A stretch of DNA of 64,000 nt, from assembly GCF_018861045.1 (NCBI RefSeq), contig NZ_JAHKQJ010000005.1, positions 124,001 through 188,000 of the forward strand, read 5' to 3'. Of the stretch, positions 53,634 to 61,576 are shown piece by piece. Every line of letters starts with the position of its first letter. Within the stretch, counting starts at the first letter, position 1. The position numbers and the translations under genes are program-made. The DNA comes from Octadecabacter sp. B2R22. Lineage in GTDB: Bacteria; Pseudomonadota; Alphaproteobacteria; Rhodobacterales; Rhodobacteraceae. The notes beneath the pieces are model-generated. The model ran no database searches. It saw nothing but the letters and a program-made list of their open reading frames with translations, and had not been told where the DNA came from.

Positions 53634-54434
53634 TCAAGAATGCCCCATCTCGGTCAGCATCGCCTCAATCTTAGGCACATCTTGGGGATTATTGAGTTCC
53701 CAAAACTGCCGCCCACGGGCTTCAACCTCGACACACAGCATGTGCGCGCCTCTCTCTAGGAAGCGCAATTGTTCGAGTCCTTCTAAGTGTTCCAGCGGAC
53801 CGGACGCCCAGCGCGGATAAGCCGCCAACGCAGATGGACGGTAAGCATAGACACCGACGTGATGAAAAACGGGGGTTTCATCATCATCTGCGTAGGTTTT
53901 CCCCGTGAATGGTATCACTTCCTTAGAGAAGAACAATGCATTGTGATCCGCGCCAAATACTGCCGTTGTGCCACCAACACGGCCCTGTCGACGGTCCTCT
54001 AGTAAGCCGTTCAAAGCACGTCCATCGCACCGCAAGACAGGCGTGGCGACTTCTGCGACCGGATCCGCAGAAAGACCTGCGATCAACTCCTCAATAAACC
54101 AAGCAGGCGTGAGCGGTGCATCACCTTGTAGATTCACAACAATTTCATAGCCGCCGCCAAATGCGTCCAGTGCTTCGGCACAGCGTTCCGTACCGTTCTG
54201 ACACTCAGTCGACGTCATCACGACCTCAGCCCCAAACGCCTCGGCTGCGTCTTTGATCCTGTCGTCATCCGTAGCAACCACAACTCGATCGACACCTTTG
54301 ACCTCCATCGCTGCTTCCCATGAGCGACGGATCAGGCTTTTGCTATCACCGGTCGCGCCGCGCAATTCAACAAGCGGCTTTCCAGGGTATCGGGTCGATG
54401 CATATCGAGCCGGGATAACAACCAGAACAGCCAC
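53634..54434 (-). CDS. kdsB: 3-deoxy-manno-octulosonate cytidylyltransferase
   Basis: Activates KDO as CMP-KDO for LPS core or capsule (266 aa). Motifs: IPARYASTRYPGKPLVELRG, TDDDRIKDAAEAFG, and NLQGDAPLTPAWFIEELI. GTG start overlapping the cysQ stop by one base. The usual family reads NxQGDEP; here the Glu is Ala (QGDAPL), a possible variation in the CTP/metal site. Forms a two-gene unit with cysQ upstream. Confidence 0.92.
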   Translation of the reverse strand: MAVLVVIPARYASTRYPGKPLVELRGATGDSKSLIRRSWEAAMEVKGVDRVVVATDDDRIKDAAEAFGAEVVMTSTECQNGTERCAEALDAFGGGYEIVVNLQGDAPLTPAWFIEELIAGLSADPVAEVATPVLRCDGRALNGLLEDRRQGRVGGTTAVFGADHNALFFSKEVIPFTGKTYADDDETPVFHHVGVYAYRPSALAAYPRWASGPLEHLEGLEQLRFLERGAHMLCVEVEARGRQFWELNNPQDVPKIEAMLTEMGHS

Positions 54435-55234
54435 TATGGCAACTTCAGATCAACGCCTGGTGCATAGGCAATGAAGAATGGATTGGCGAAATCTTCTTTA
54501 CCGTAAGACAATGGCATGTGGTCATCAAACCGCACGACATGGCCACCTGCCCCTGTCAAAACCGCATGTCCCGCAGCCGTGTCCCACTCCATCGTGCGAC
54601 CCACGCGAGGGTAAATGTCGGCTTCTCCAGTAGCGACAAGACAGAACTTCAAGGACGACCCCGCGCTCTTCATGTCGTTGACCGAATACTTGTTGATATA
54701 GTCGTCCGTGGCCTGATCGCGGTGCGATTTTGACGCAACAACCATCAGCCCATTGTTGTTTGGATCACTGACGGAAATAGGGACTGTCGTGCCGATAGAA
54801 GCCTTGTCCAAATCACCAACCTCTTCGACGGAAACGCCCGCCGCGTTGGTGTAGAACAACCGGCCCTTGGCTGGTGCATAGACGACACCTCGCCGAGGCG
54901 CACCTTCTTCGACATAAGCGATATTCACCGTGAAATCGCCGCGACGGTGAATGAACTCTTTTGTGCCATCGAGGGGATCGACGATCAGGAAGGTGTTCGC
55001 GTCAACTGTATGGCTATCGGCCTGTTCTTCAGTGACCAAAGCCACATCCGGGAATTCAGCGCGCAACCCAGCGGAGATATGTGCGTCCGCAGCTTCGTCA
55101 GCAGCCGTAACAGGGCTGTCGTCACTCTTGGACTTCACATCAAAATCATCGGATTCATAAATTTCCATAATGATGTCGCCCGCTTCCAACGAAAGGCGCC
55201 GCATCACTTCAGCTAATTTATTAAAGTCCATCAC
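54434..55234 (-). CDS. cysQ: 3'(2'),5'-bisphosphate nucleotidase
   Basis: Inositol-monophosphatase-family enzyme (266 aa) that hydrolyses 3'-phosphoadenosine-5'-phosphate (PAP), the by-product of PAPS-dependent sulfation, to AMP. Metal-binding motifs DPLDGTKEFIHRRGDFTVNIA and EWDTAAGHAVL, plus VTEEQAD and SSLKFCLVATGEADIYPR, match CysQ rather than plain IMPase. One-base overlap with kdsB. Presence beside a predicted sulfotransferase cluster supports an active PAPS economy; no cysDNC genes are seen here. Confidence 0.93.
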   Translation of the reverse strand: MMDFNKLAEVMRRLSLEAGDIIMEIYESDDFDVKSKSDDSPVTAADEAADAHISAGLRAEFPDVALVTEEQADSHTVDANTFLIVDPLDGTKEFIHRRGDFTVNIAYVEEGAPRRGVVYAPAKGRLFYTNAAGVSVEEVGDLDKASIGTTVPISVSDPNNNGLMVVASKSHRDQATDDYINKYSVNDMKSAGSSLKFCLVATGEADIYPRVGRTMEWDTAAGHAVLTGAGGHVVRFDDHMPLSYGKEDFANPFFIAYAPGVDLKLP

Positions 55235-55388
55235 ACTCTTCCTCTAAAAATGGGCTTCACGGGTGTTTTAATTGATCCGTGGTAATAGGACCCTTATGCT
55301 GTGATGCTAAGAGATCGGCAAGATTAACGTGCCAAATAAGCGCCACGACCGACTGAGCAGACTTAAACCAACGACAGACAGGCAACCC

Positions 55389-56210
55389 ATGTTTGAAGCA
55401 AGACGCCAAACGACACATTCGCGCACCGCATTCAACATGCTGGGGTTGATCTATCACTCCATCGTTCGGGAGGTCCGCAAGGATCACCGAAATGCAGTTG
55501 TCGGCCTTATCATGAACATGATGCAAACCATCGTGTTCGTCACAGCCTTTTACTTCATGTTCACAGTTCTCGGACTGAAGGGCACAGCAATCCGAGGTGA
55601 CTTCCTGCTTTACATTATGTCGGGCATCTTCCTTTTCCTGACACATACAAAAGCGATGGGTTCCGTTCTAAAAGCAGAAGGTCCGGCGTCCGCGATGATG
55701 AAACATGCTCCGATGAACACCATCGTTGCAATTACGTCGTCAGCCCTAGCCTCCCTGTACATTCAACTTCTGTCGATGTCCGTGGTCCTTTACCTCTATC
55801 ACGTCATATTCGGGCCGATAACGATCCATGATCCGATTGGTGCTTTTGGTATGGTTCTGTTGGCTTGGTTCTCGGGCGTGGCTGTCGGTATTATCTTCTC
55901 GTCCCTCAAGCCCTGGTTCCCGGGCTTCACGTCTATCGCGTCTTCGATTTATGCCCGCGCCAATATGATCGCGTCAGGCAAAATGTTTGTTGCAAACACG
56001 ATGCCCGGTTTCTTGCTGGCTATGTTTGATTGGAACCCACTGTTTCATGCCATCGATCAGGCGCGCGGCTATGCCTTTATCAACTACAACCCACACTACA
56101 GTTCGATAAGTTACCCGATGAAGGTCAGTATTGTGCTGATCATGATTGGGTTGATGCTTGAATTCTACACCCGCAAGAATGCGTCTGTCAGCTGGAATGC
56201 CGCGCGATGA
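55389..56210 (+). CDS. Polysaccharide ABC transporter permease (KpsM/Wzm type)
   Basis: A 273-aa inner-membrane permease of the ABC-2 family, the type that exports capsule or O-antigen. I chose MFEARRQTTHSR at 55389; the ribosome site is weak. Six predicted helices with VVGLIMNMMQTIVFVTAFYFMF and SIVLIMIGLMLEFYTRKNASVSW at the ends, and a central GVAVGIIFSSLKPWFPG segment. Its ATPase partner (KpsT/Wzt) is not adjacent and not elsewhere in the window. The gene is divergent from cysQ. Its stop overlaps the next gene as ATGA. Confidence 0.85.
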   Translation: MFEARRQTTHSRTAFNMLGLIYHSIVREVRKDHRNAVVGLIMNMMQTIVFVTAFYFMFTVLGLKGTAIRGDFLLYIMSGIFLFLTHTKAMGSVLKAEGPASAMMKHAPMNTIVAITSSALASLYIQLLSMSVVLYLYHVIFGPITIHDPIGAFGMVLLAWFSGVAVGIIFSSLKPWFPGFTSIASSIYARANMIASGKMFVANTMPGFLLAMFDWNPLFHAIDQARGYAFINYNPHYSSISYPMKVSIVLIMIGLMLEFYTRKNASVSWNAAR

Positions 56211-56803
56211 AATGGGTCTTCGCGGTACTTCTTTCGATAGTCGCCACGGTGGCGTTCGCAACCGTTGACGGATGGCCCGCGTTGTATGACGTCACTGGCG
56301 TCGCAGCTGACGACAACCTGAATGTCCGAGAGCAGCCCAACGCATCTTCTATCGTCATTTCCACCCTGCCGCCCATGGCCGAAAATATCGAAGTCATCGC
56401 CGTCAATGAAGATGAGACTTGGGGTCTCATTAACATAGACGGTGGCACCGGATGGGTTTCGCTCCGTTTCATGGCCCGCCAGCCAGAACAGTTTGCGGGC
56501 TATACCCCTGCGATCACGGTCTGCCACGGAACTGAGCCTTTTTGGGCGCTCGAAATAGAGGACGATAACTTTGCATTTTCAGCGCCCGATGTCACCGGCA
56601 CCCCAACACCGCTCACCGTCCTGAGGTCCGCGAACAGGATTGATCGGTTCGCTTTGATTTCTGATGGGATAACTGGCGTCGTTTCAACACAAGCCTGCAA
56701 CGACGGTATGTCCGAGATGCAGTTTGGGCTCTCAATTGATCTACTGGCACCGCTCTATGGCGAAACTCAATTACTATCCGGCTGCTGTTCGATCCAACCC
56801 TAG
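56207..56803 (+). CDS. Exported SH3-domain protein
   Basis: A 198-aa secreted protein coupled (ATGA) to the capsule-type permease. A Sec signal (MKWVFAVLLSIVATVAFA) is followed by a bacterial SH3 domain at about 33-92 (NLNVREQPNASSIVISTLP, ENIEVIAVNEDETWGLI, GTGWVSLRFM) and then a C-terminal beta domain beginning CHGTEPFWALEI, seen in several proteobacterial lipoprotein-like proteins. Cys pairs near the end (CSIQP, CNDG) may form disulfides. The link to export is inferred only from coupling. Tail-to-tail overlap of four bases with alkB. Confidence 0.75.
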   Translation: MKWVFAVLLSIVATVAFATVDGWPALYDVTGVAADDNLNVREQPNASSIVISTLPPMAENIEVIAVNEDETWGLINIDGGTGWVSLRFMARQPEQFAGYTPAITVCHGTEPFWALEIEDDNFAFSAPDVTGTPTPLTVLRSANRIDRFALISDGITGVVSTQACNDGMSEMQFGLSIDLLAPLYGETQLLSGCCSIQP

Positions 56804-57435
56804 GTCACCACCCGCATCGTCAAGCTCAGCCGCCCACCGCCATCCAGTAGCGTCGACGACCCTGCCCGCGTCTTGTCGATTCCGTGATACACAAGACGCG
56901 CGTCCCCGCCCATGACCACAACATCCCCCGATTTCAGCCAGATCGACTCGGTCTTACCGCCGCGGGATAGGTTTCCAATGCGGAACAACCCCTCATCCCC
57001 CAGTGAAATGGAAACAACTGGGTAGGAAAAATTCGTTTCGTCGCGGTCTTGATGCAGTCCCATCTTTGCGGCCTCACGGTAAAGGTTCACCAAGCAACAT
57101 TCTGGTGCGCGGTCCGATTCTGAAACGTCATCCCAAACGTTCAGGATCGAATCCGGGATGACAGGCCACGGTGTGCCCTTTGGGTGCGCTTCGGAATAAC
57201 GATAACCAGATCGGTCCGACACCCAACCAAAACGCCCAGCGCTCGTCATCTTCACTGTCATCGGCTTGCCGTAAGGTGTCATCGGTGAGAACAAAGGTGC
57301 CTGCGCCACGACGCCCCGAATGTCATTCACAATTGCGTCCTGAGCAGCCCGATCGAGCAGTCCTTGCCAGACTCGAACGCCCCTTATCTCCATCGTCGGA
57401 CGTAACTTAACCATTTCATCACCATTTTTGCGCAT
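56800..57435 (-). CDS. alkB: AlkB-type DNA repair dioxygenase
   Basis: Fe(II)/2-oxoglutarate enzyme (211 aa) that removes alkyl groups from bases by oxidation. Metal ligands: His and Asp in LHQDRDE, His in VYHGIDK; the 2OG-binding Arg pair is in GGRLSLTMRV. SILNVWDD and CLVNLY are further family marks. The start is uncertain: ATG at 57435 has AGGG upstream, and ATG at 57414 is also possible. The 5' end lies close to the dnaK promoter, so the two genes are divergent. No Ada or AidB nearby. Confidence 0.93.
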   Translation of the reverse strand: MRKNGDEMVKLRPTMEIRGVRVWQGLLDRAAQDAIVNDIRGVVAQAPLFSPMTPYGKPMTVKMTSAGRFGWVSDRSGYRYSEAHPKGTPWPVIPDSILNVWDDVSESDRAPECCLVNLYREAAKMGLHQDRDETNFSYPVVSISLGDEGLFRIGNLSRGGKTESIWLKSGDVVVMGGDARLVYHGIDKTRAGSSTLLDGGGRLSLTMRVVT

Positions 57436-57452
57436 TCAGCGCCCTGTCACCG

Positions 57453-57482
57453 CTTGCAGGGCATGTTTTGCACACCTATATA
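57453..57482 (+). promoter_or_regulatory. Candidate dnaK promoter
   Basis: TTGCAG (57454-57459) and TATATA (57477-57482) are 17 bases apart, a good sigma70-like pair. The same bases read as CTTGCAG-15-CCTATAT, close to a heat-shock sigma32 promoter. No CIRCE element (TTAGCACTC-N9-GAGTGCTAA) is present, so control by RpoH is more likely than by HrcA. Confidence 0.55.
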
Positions 57483-57493
57483 CCCTTCGATCC

Positions 57494-57554
57494 GAATGAG
57501 GCTTCTCATTCATACGTTAAACCATAGGCACGGGTGCCGGAACGGGTTCGTGCC
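57494..57554 (+). promoter_or_regulatory. Two hairpins in the dnaK leader
   Basis: Hairpin I: GAATGAG-GCTT-CTCATTC (57494-57511), a perfect 7-bp stem with a four-base loop, starting about five bases after the predicted start. Hairpin II (57527-57554): GGCACG/CGTGCC or, alternatively, GGCAC-GG-GTGCC. They precede the AAGGGA ribosome site by 15 bases or more. A stabilising or temperature-sensing role is inferred only. Confidence 0.5.
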
Positions 57555-57584
57555 GCCTCACATCGCCTGAAAGGGATTTGAAAC

Positions 57585-59486
57585 ATGGCAAAAGTAATTG
57601 GTATTGACCTCGGGACAACAAACTCCTGTGTCGCAATCATGGACGGCTCGCAACCACGCGTTATCGAAAACGCAGAGGGCGCGCGCACAACACCATCTAT
57701 CGTAGCATTCACCGACGACGAACGTCTGGTGGGTCAGCCGGCAAAACGCCAGGCTGTTACGAACCCAGAAAACACAATATTCGGCATCAAGCGTCTTGTT
57801 GGTCGTCGCAACGACGACAAGCATCTTGCCAAAGACAAAAAGAACCTGCCGTTTGCTGTCATCGACGGCGGCAACGGTGACGCATGGGTTGAAGCCAAGG
57901 GTGAGAAATACTCCCCAGCGCAGATCTCTGCTGTCATCCTGCAGAAAATGAAAGAAACCGCTGAATCCTACCTTGGCGAAGAAGTAACACAGGCCGTTAT
58001 TACGGTTCCTGCCTACTTCAACGATGCTCAGCGTCAGGCAACAAAAGATGCCGGTAAAATTGCTGGCCTCGAAGTTCTGCGTATCATCAACGAGCCGACA
58101 GCGGCTGCGTTGGCATATGGCCTCGACAAACAAGAAACACACACCATTGCGGTCTATGACCTCGGCGGCGGTACATTCGATGTAACGATCCTCGAAATCG
58201 ACGATGGTCTCTTCGAAGTTAAATCCACCAACGGTGACACATTCCTTGGCGGTGAAGACTTTGACATGCGCATCGTTAACTACCTTGCGGATGAATTCAA
58301 AAAGGCCAACGGCGTTGACCTGACCAAAGACAAGATGGCGTTGCAGCGTCTGAAAGAAGCCGCTGAGAAAGCCAAGATTGAGCTTTCCTCTGCGTCCTCC
58401 ACAGACATCAACCAGCCGTTTATCTCCATGGGGTCAGACGGCGCGCCACTTCACATGGCAATGAAACTGACACGTGCGAAGCTCGAAAGCCTCGTTGCTG
58501 ACCTGATCAAAGCCTCCATGAAGCCTTGTGCAGCTGCATTGAAAGACGCTGGCCTGACAACAAACGACATCGACGAAGTCGTTCTTGTTGGTGGTATGAC
58601 ACGTATGCCGCGCGTCATCGAAGAAGTGTCCAAGTTCTTTGGCAAGGAGCCTCATAAGGGTGTGAACCCTGATGAAGTTGTTGCCATGGGTGCTGCCATT
58701 CAGGCGGGTGTTCTGCAGGGTGACGTTAAAGACGTTGTTCTTCTCGACGTTACACCACTGTCCTTGGGCATCGAAACACTCGGCGGCGTGTTCACACGTT
58801 TGATCGACCGCAACACAACGATCCCGACGAAGAAGTCGCAGATCTTCTCCACTGCGGAAGACAACCAGAATGCGGTAACCATTCGTGTGTTCCAGGGTGA
58901 ACGCGAAATGGCTGCGGACAACAAGATCCTCGGCCAATTCAACCTCGAGAACATCCCACCGGCCCCGCGTGGCATGCCACAAATTGAAGTAACGTTCGAC
59001 ATCGACGCCAACGGCATCGTGTCCGTTCAGGCAACCGATAAGGGCACCGGTAAAGAACACAAGATCACAATCCAAGCGTCCGGTGGTCTGTCTGATGACG
59101 ACATCGAGCAAATGGTTCGTGACGCGGAAGAAAACGCCGAAGCCGATAAGGACCGTAAGGAACTTGTCGAAGCGAACAACCAAGCGGAAAGCCTCATCCA
59201 CTCGACTGAAAAGTCGATTGAAGAGCATTCCGACAAGGTTGACCCGACAACTGTCGAGGCAATCGAACTGGCAATCGCTGCGCTTAAGGATGATCTGGAA
59301 GGCGAAGACGCTGGCAAGATCAAGTCTGGCATCCAGAACGTAACCGAAGCAGCGATGAAGCTTGGCGAAGCCATCTACAAGGCCGCACAGGAAGAAGCAG
59401 GCGAAGTTGAGCCTGATGCTCCAGCAGCCGATGATGATATCGTCGATGCCGACTTCGAAGACCTCGACGACGACAAGCGCGGTTAA
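57585..59486 (+). CDS. dnaK: Molecular chaperone DnaK (Hsp70)
   Basis: Hsp70 chaperone (633 aa) that binds exposed hydrophobic segments in an ATP-controlled cycle with DnaJ and GrpE. N-terminal ATPase domain with [27 protein letters not shown] and [12 protein letters not shown]; linker [19 protein letters not shown]; substrate-binding domain; acidic C-terminal tail ending [20 protein letters not shown] ribosome site. grpE is not in the window. It is followed by dnaJ across an intercistronic hairpin. Confidence 0.97.
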   Translation: MAKVIGIDLGTTNSCVAIMDGSQPRVIENAEGARTTPSIVAFTDDERLVGQPAKRQAVTNPENTIFGIKRLVGRRNDDKHLAKDKKNLPFAVIDGGNGDAWVEAKGEKYSPAQISAVILQKMKETAESYLGEEVTQAVITVPAYFNDAQRQATKDAGKIAGLEVLRIINEPTAAALAYGLDKQETHTIAVYDLGGGTFDVTILEIDDGLFEVKSTNGDTFLGGEDFDMRIVNYLADEFKKANGVDLTKDKMALQRLKEAAEKAKIELSSASSTDINQPFISMGSDGAPLHMAMKLTRAKLESLVADLIKASMKPCAAALKDAGLTTNDIDEVVLVGGMTRMPRVIEEVSKFFGKEPHKGVNPDEVVAMGAAIQAGVLQGDVKDVVLLDVTPLSLGIETLGGVFTRLIDRNTTIPTKKSQIFSTAEDNQNAVTIRVFQGEREMAADNKILGQFNLENIPPAPRGMPQIEVTFDIDANGIVSVQATDKGTGKEHKITIQASGGLSDDDIEQMVRDAEENAEADKDRKELVEANNQAESLIHSTEKSIEEHSDKVDPTTVEAIELAIAALKDDLEGEDAGKIKSGIQNVTEAAMKLGEAIYKAAQEEAGEVEPDAPAADDDIVDADFEDLDDDKRG

Positions 59487-59504
59487 TCTAGAACAGCACG
59501 TAGT

Positions 59505-59540
59505 GGATCGGCCCCTCCCTTTTGGGGTTGGGGCCGATCC
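59505..59540 (+). promoter_or_regulatory. Intercistronic hairpin between dnaK and dnaJ
   Basis: A perfect 11-bp G/C-rich stem GGATCGGCCCC/GGGGCCGATCC (59505-59515 and 59530-59540) with a 14-base loop lies 18 bases after the dnaK stop and 26 before the dnaJ ATG. No T-run follows, so it is probably a processing or 3'-stabilising element that lets dnaK mRNA exceed dnaJ mRNA; partial termination is possible. Confidence 0.7.
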
Positions 59541-59566
59541 TACATGCCCCAAAGGGAAACCTTGTC

Positions 59567-60712
59567 ATGTCAAAACGCGATTATTACGAAACGCTTGGTA
59601 TCGCCAAAGGCGCCAGCGCGGACGAAATCAAAAAGGCTTACCGCGTCAAAGTGAAAGAACTTCACCCTGACCGGAACTCCGATAACCCAAATGCAGAAGC
59701 CCAGTTCAAAGAAGTGGGTGAAGCCTACGATGTGCTGAAGGATGGCGATAAAAAAGCCGCCTATGATCGGTATGGTCATGCTGCATTCGAAGGTGGAATG
59801 GGCGGCGGCGGACGGCCTGGTGGCATGGGCGGTCAAGGTGACTTTGGTTCTGCCTTCTCTGATATTTTTGACGACCTGTTTGGCAACATGGGTGGTCAAC
59901 GCGGCGGCGGTGCGCACACCCGCGCCCAACGAGGCAATGATCTACGCTACAACCTGCGCGTAACTCTGGAAGAAGCCTACGCCGGACTACAAAAAACAAT
60001 CACTGTTCCCGCGGCATCTGCCTGTGGGTCCTGTAGTGGTACTGGCGCCGAGGGTGGTTCAGAACCACAGACGTGTCCGACATGTTCGGGCCTGGGTAAG
60101 GTCCGTGCTCAGCAAGGGTTCTTTACGGTCGAACGCACCTGCCCGACCTGTAATGGCATGGGTCAAACCATCAAAAATCCATGTAAGGAATGCCACGGCG
60201 CAGGCCGTGTCGAAAAAGAAAAATCGCTCTCGGTGAACATCCCTGCTGGCGTTGAAACTGGCACACGCATTCGCCTTGCTGGCGAAGGCGAAGCCGGTAT
60301 GCGCGGCGGTCCGACCGGTGATCTCTATATCTTCATCGAAGTGCGTGACCACGACCTATTTGAACGCGAAAACAATCACCTGTTCTGCCGTGTACCCGTG
60401 TCCATGACAACTGCGGCGCTAGGTGGTGACATCGAGGTTCCAACGATCGACGGCGGTCGCAGCCGCGTGAAGATTCCCGCAGGATCACAATCCGGTCGCC
60501 AGATGCGTCTGAAATCAAAAGGCATGCCTGCCCTGCGTGGCGGCGGCGCCGGTGATATGTTCATTGAGATGGCCGTAGAAACGCCGGTCAACTTGACGTC
60601 CAAGCAGAAAGAACTGCTTCGCGAATTTGAAGACCTCGCCAGCGACAACAATCCGCAAACGTCGACGTTCTTTAAGTCGGTTAAGTCCTTTTGGGACTCG
60701 ATGAAAAGCTAA
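59567..60712 (+). CDS. dnaJ: Chaperone protein DnaJ (Hsp40)
   Basis: DnaK co-chaperone (381 aa). J-domain (1-75) with HPD in ELHPDRNS; Gly/Phe-rich segment [14 protein letters not shown]; four zinc-binding repeats [34 protein letters not shown] and [12 protein letters not shown]-terminal peptide-binding domains. I chose [11 protein letters not shown]; the longer frame begins inside the hairpin. Downstream of dnaK. Confidence 0.97.
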   Translation: MSKRDYYETLGIAKGASADEIKKAYRVKVKELHPDRNSDNPNAEAQFKEVGEAYDVLKDGDKKAAYDRYGHAAFEGGMGGGGRPGGMGGQGDFGSAFSDIFDDLFGNMGGQRGGGAHTRAQRGNDLRYNLRVTLEEAYAGLQKTITVPAASACGSCSGTGAEGGSEPQTCPTCSGLGKVRAQQGFFTVERTCPTCNGMGQTIKNPCKECHGAGRVEKEKSLSVNIPAGVETGTRIRLAGEGEAGMRGGPTGDLYIFIEVRDHDLFERENNHLFCRVPVSMTTAALGGDIEVPTIDGGRSRVKIPAGSQSGRQMRLKSKGMPALRGGGAGDMFIEMAVETPVNLTSKQKELLREFEDLASDNNPQTSTFFKSVKSFWDSMKS

Positions 60713-60775
60713 AATCGACAGGGCAATCCCGACGTAGTTAACGGATCAGTAACGGAATCACTCCAGTCTGAGGGT

Positions 60776-61576
60776 ATGAAACATGCACCCTCGGTCTTTG
60801 CCGAATCTCCGATGCTTCCGCTAACTGACGTGGCCCCTGTCACGCTTGATCGCGATGAGGTCGAAATCGTGGCCGCTAAACCCACATGCGGTCAGGGTAA
60901 GGTCCCGTCTTACTTGGCAGACCACAGGAAACGGCTCCGCCATCGCTTTCTGACCGGCGGGGCCGCCGCGATGCCGGATTACGAAATCCTTGAGCTGACT
61001 TTGTTCCGCGTTATCCCCCGGCAAGATGTCAAACCTCTCGCTCGGCAATTGATAGAAACATTTGGCGATCTAAACGGCGTGCTGGCTGCGCCCCTCGCAC
61101 GGCTTCAACGCGTTGAGGGTGTCGGCCCAGCCGTTGCGCTGGAACTTAAAGTCATGGAAACGGTCACGCACCGAATGGCGCGCGCCAAAGTCATGCAACG
61201 TCATGTCATCAGCTCATGGGATGCTGTTCTCGACTATTGCCACACCGTTATGGCCCACCGCGATACCGAACAATTCCGCGTGCTGTTCCTGGACCGCAAA
61301 AACGTCCTGATTGTCGACGAAGAACAATCTGCTGGCACCGTCGATCATGTACCTGTCTACCCTCGAGAGGTCGTGAAACGCGCTCTAGAGGTAAATGCCT
61401 CGTCCTTGATTTTGGTTCACAACCACCCGTCCGGCGACCCTACTCCGTCCAACGAAGACATCGCTATGACCAATCAGATTGCAGATGCAGCCATGGCGTT
61501 GGGAATTACTTTGCACGATCACCTTATCATCGGCAGGTCCCGTGAATTGAGCTTCAAGGCTCAAGGGCTGATTTAG
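60776..61576 (+). CDS. radC: RadC-family JAB-domain protein
   Basis: A 266-aa protein of the RadC/YsnA family. The N-terminal helix-hairpin-helix part (LQRVEGVGPAVALELKVMETV) is followed by a JAMM/MPN domain with Glu in EEQSAGTVDHVPVYPRE and the metal motif VHNHPSGDPTPSNED. The name comes from a DNA-repair allele in E. coli that was later reassigned, so the true function is unsettled; DNA-related peptidase or nuclease activity is only inferred. GAGGGT before the ATG. Tail-to-tail four-base overlap (TTAG) with the OmpA-fusion gene. Confidence 0.92.
   Translation: MKHAPSVFAESPMLPLTDVAPVTLDRDEVEIVAAKPTCGQGKVPSYLADHRKRLRHRFLTGGAAAMPDYEILELTLFRVIPRQDVKPLARQLIETFGDLNGVLAAPLARLQRVEGVGPAVALELKVMETVTHRMARAKVMQRHVISSWDAVLDYCHTVMAHRDTEQFRVLFLDRKNVLIVDEEQSAGTVDHVPVYPREVVKRALEVNASSLILVHNHPSGDPTPSNEDIAMTNQIADAAMALGITLHDHLIIGRSRELSFKAQGLI

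Noticed and set aside
57483-57584. CIRCE element for HrcA control of dnaK
   Set aside because: TTAGCACTC-N9-GAGTGCTAA is absent; only other hairpins are seen.
58434-59552. Long antisense frame of 372 codons inside dnaK
   Set aside because: No ribosome site and full overlap with an unmistakable dnaK; it is a by-product of codon bias.
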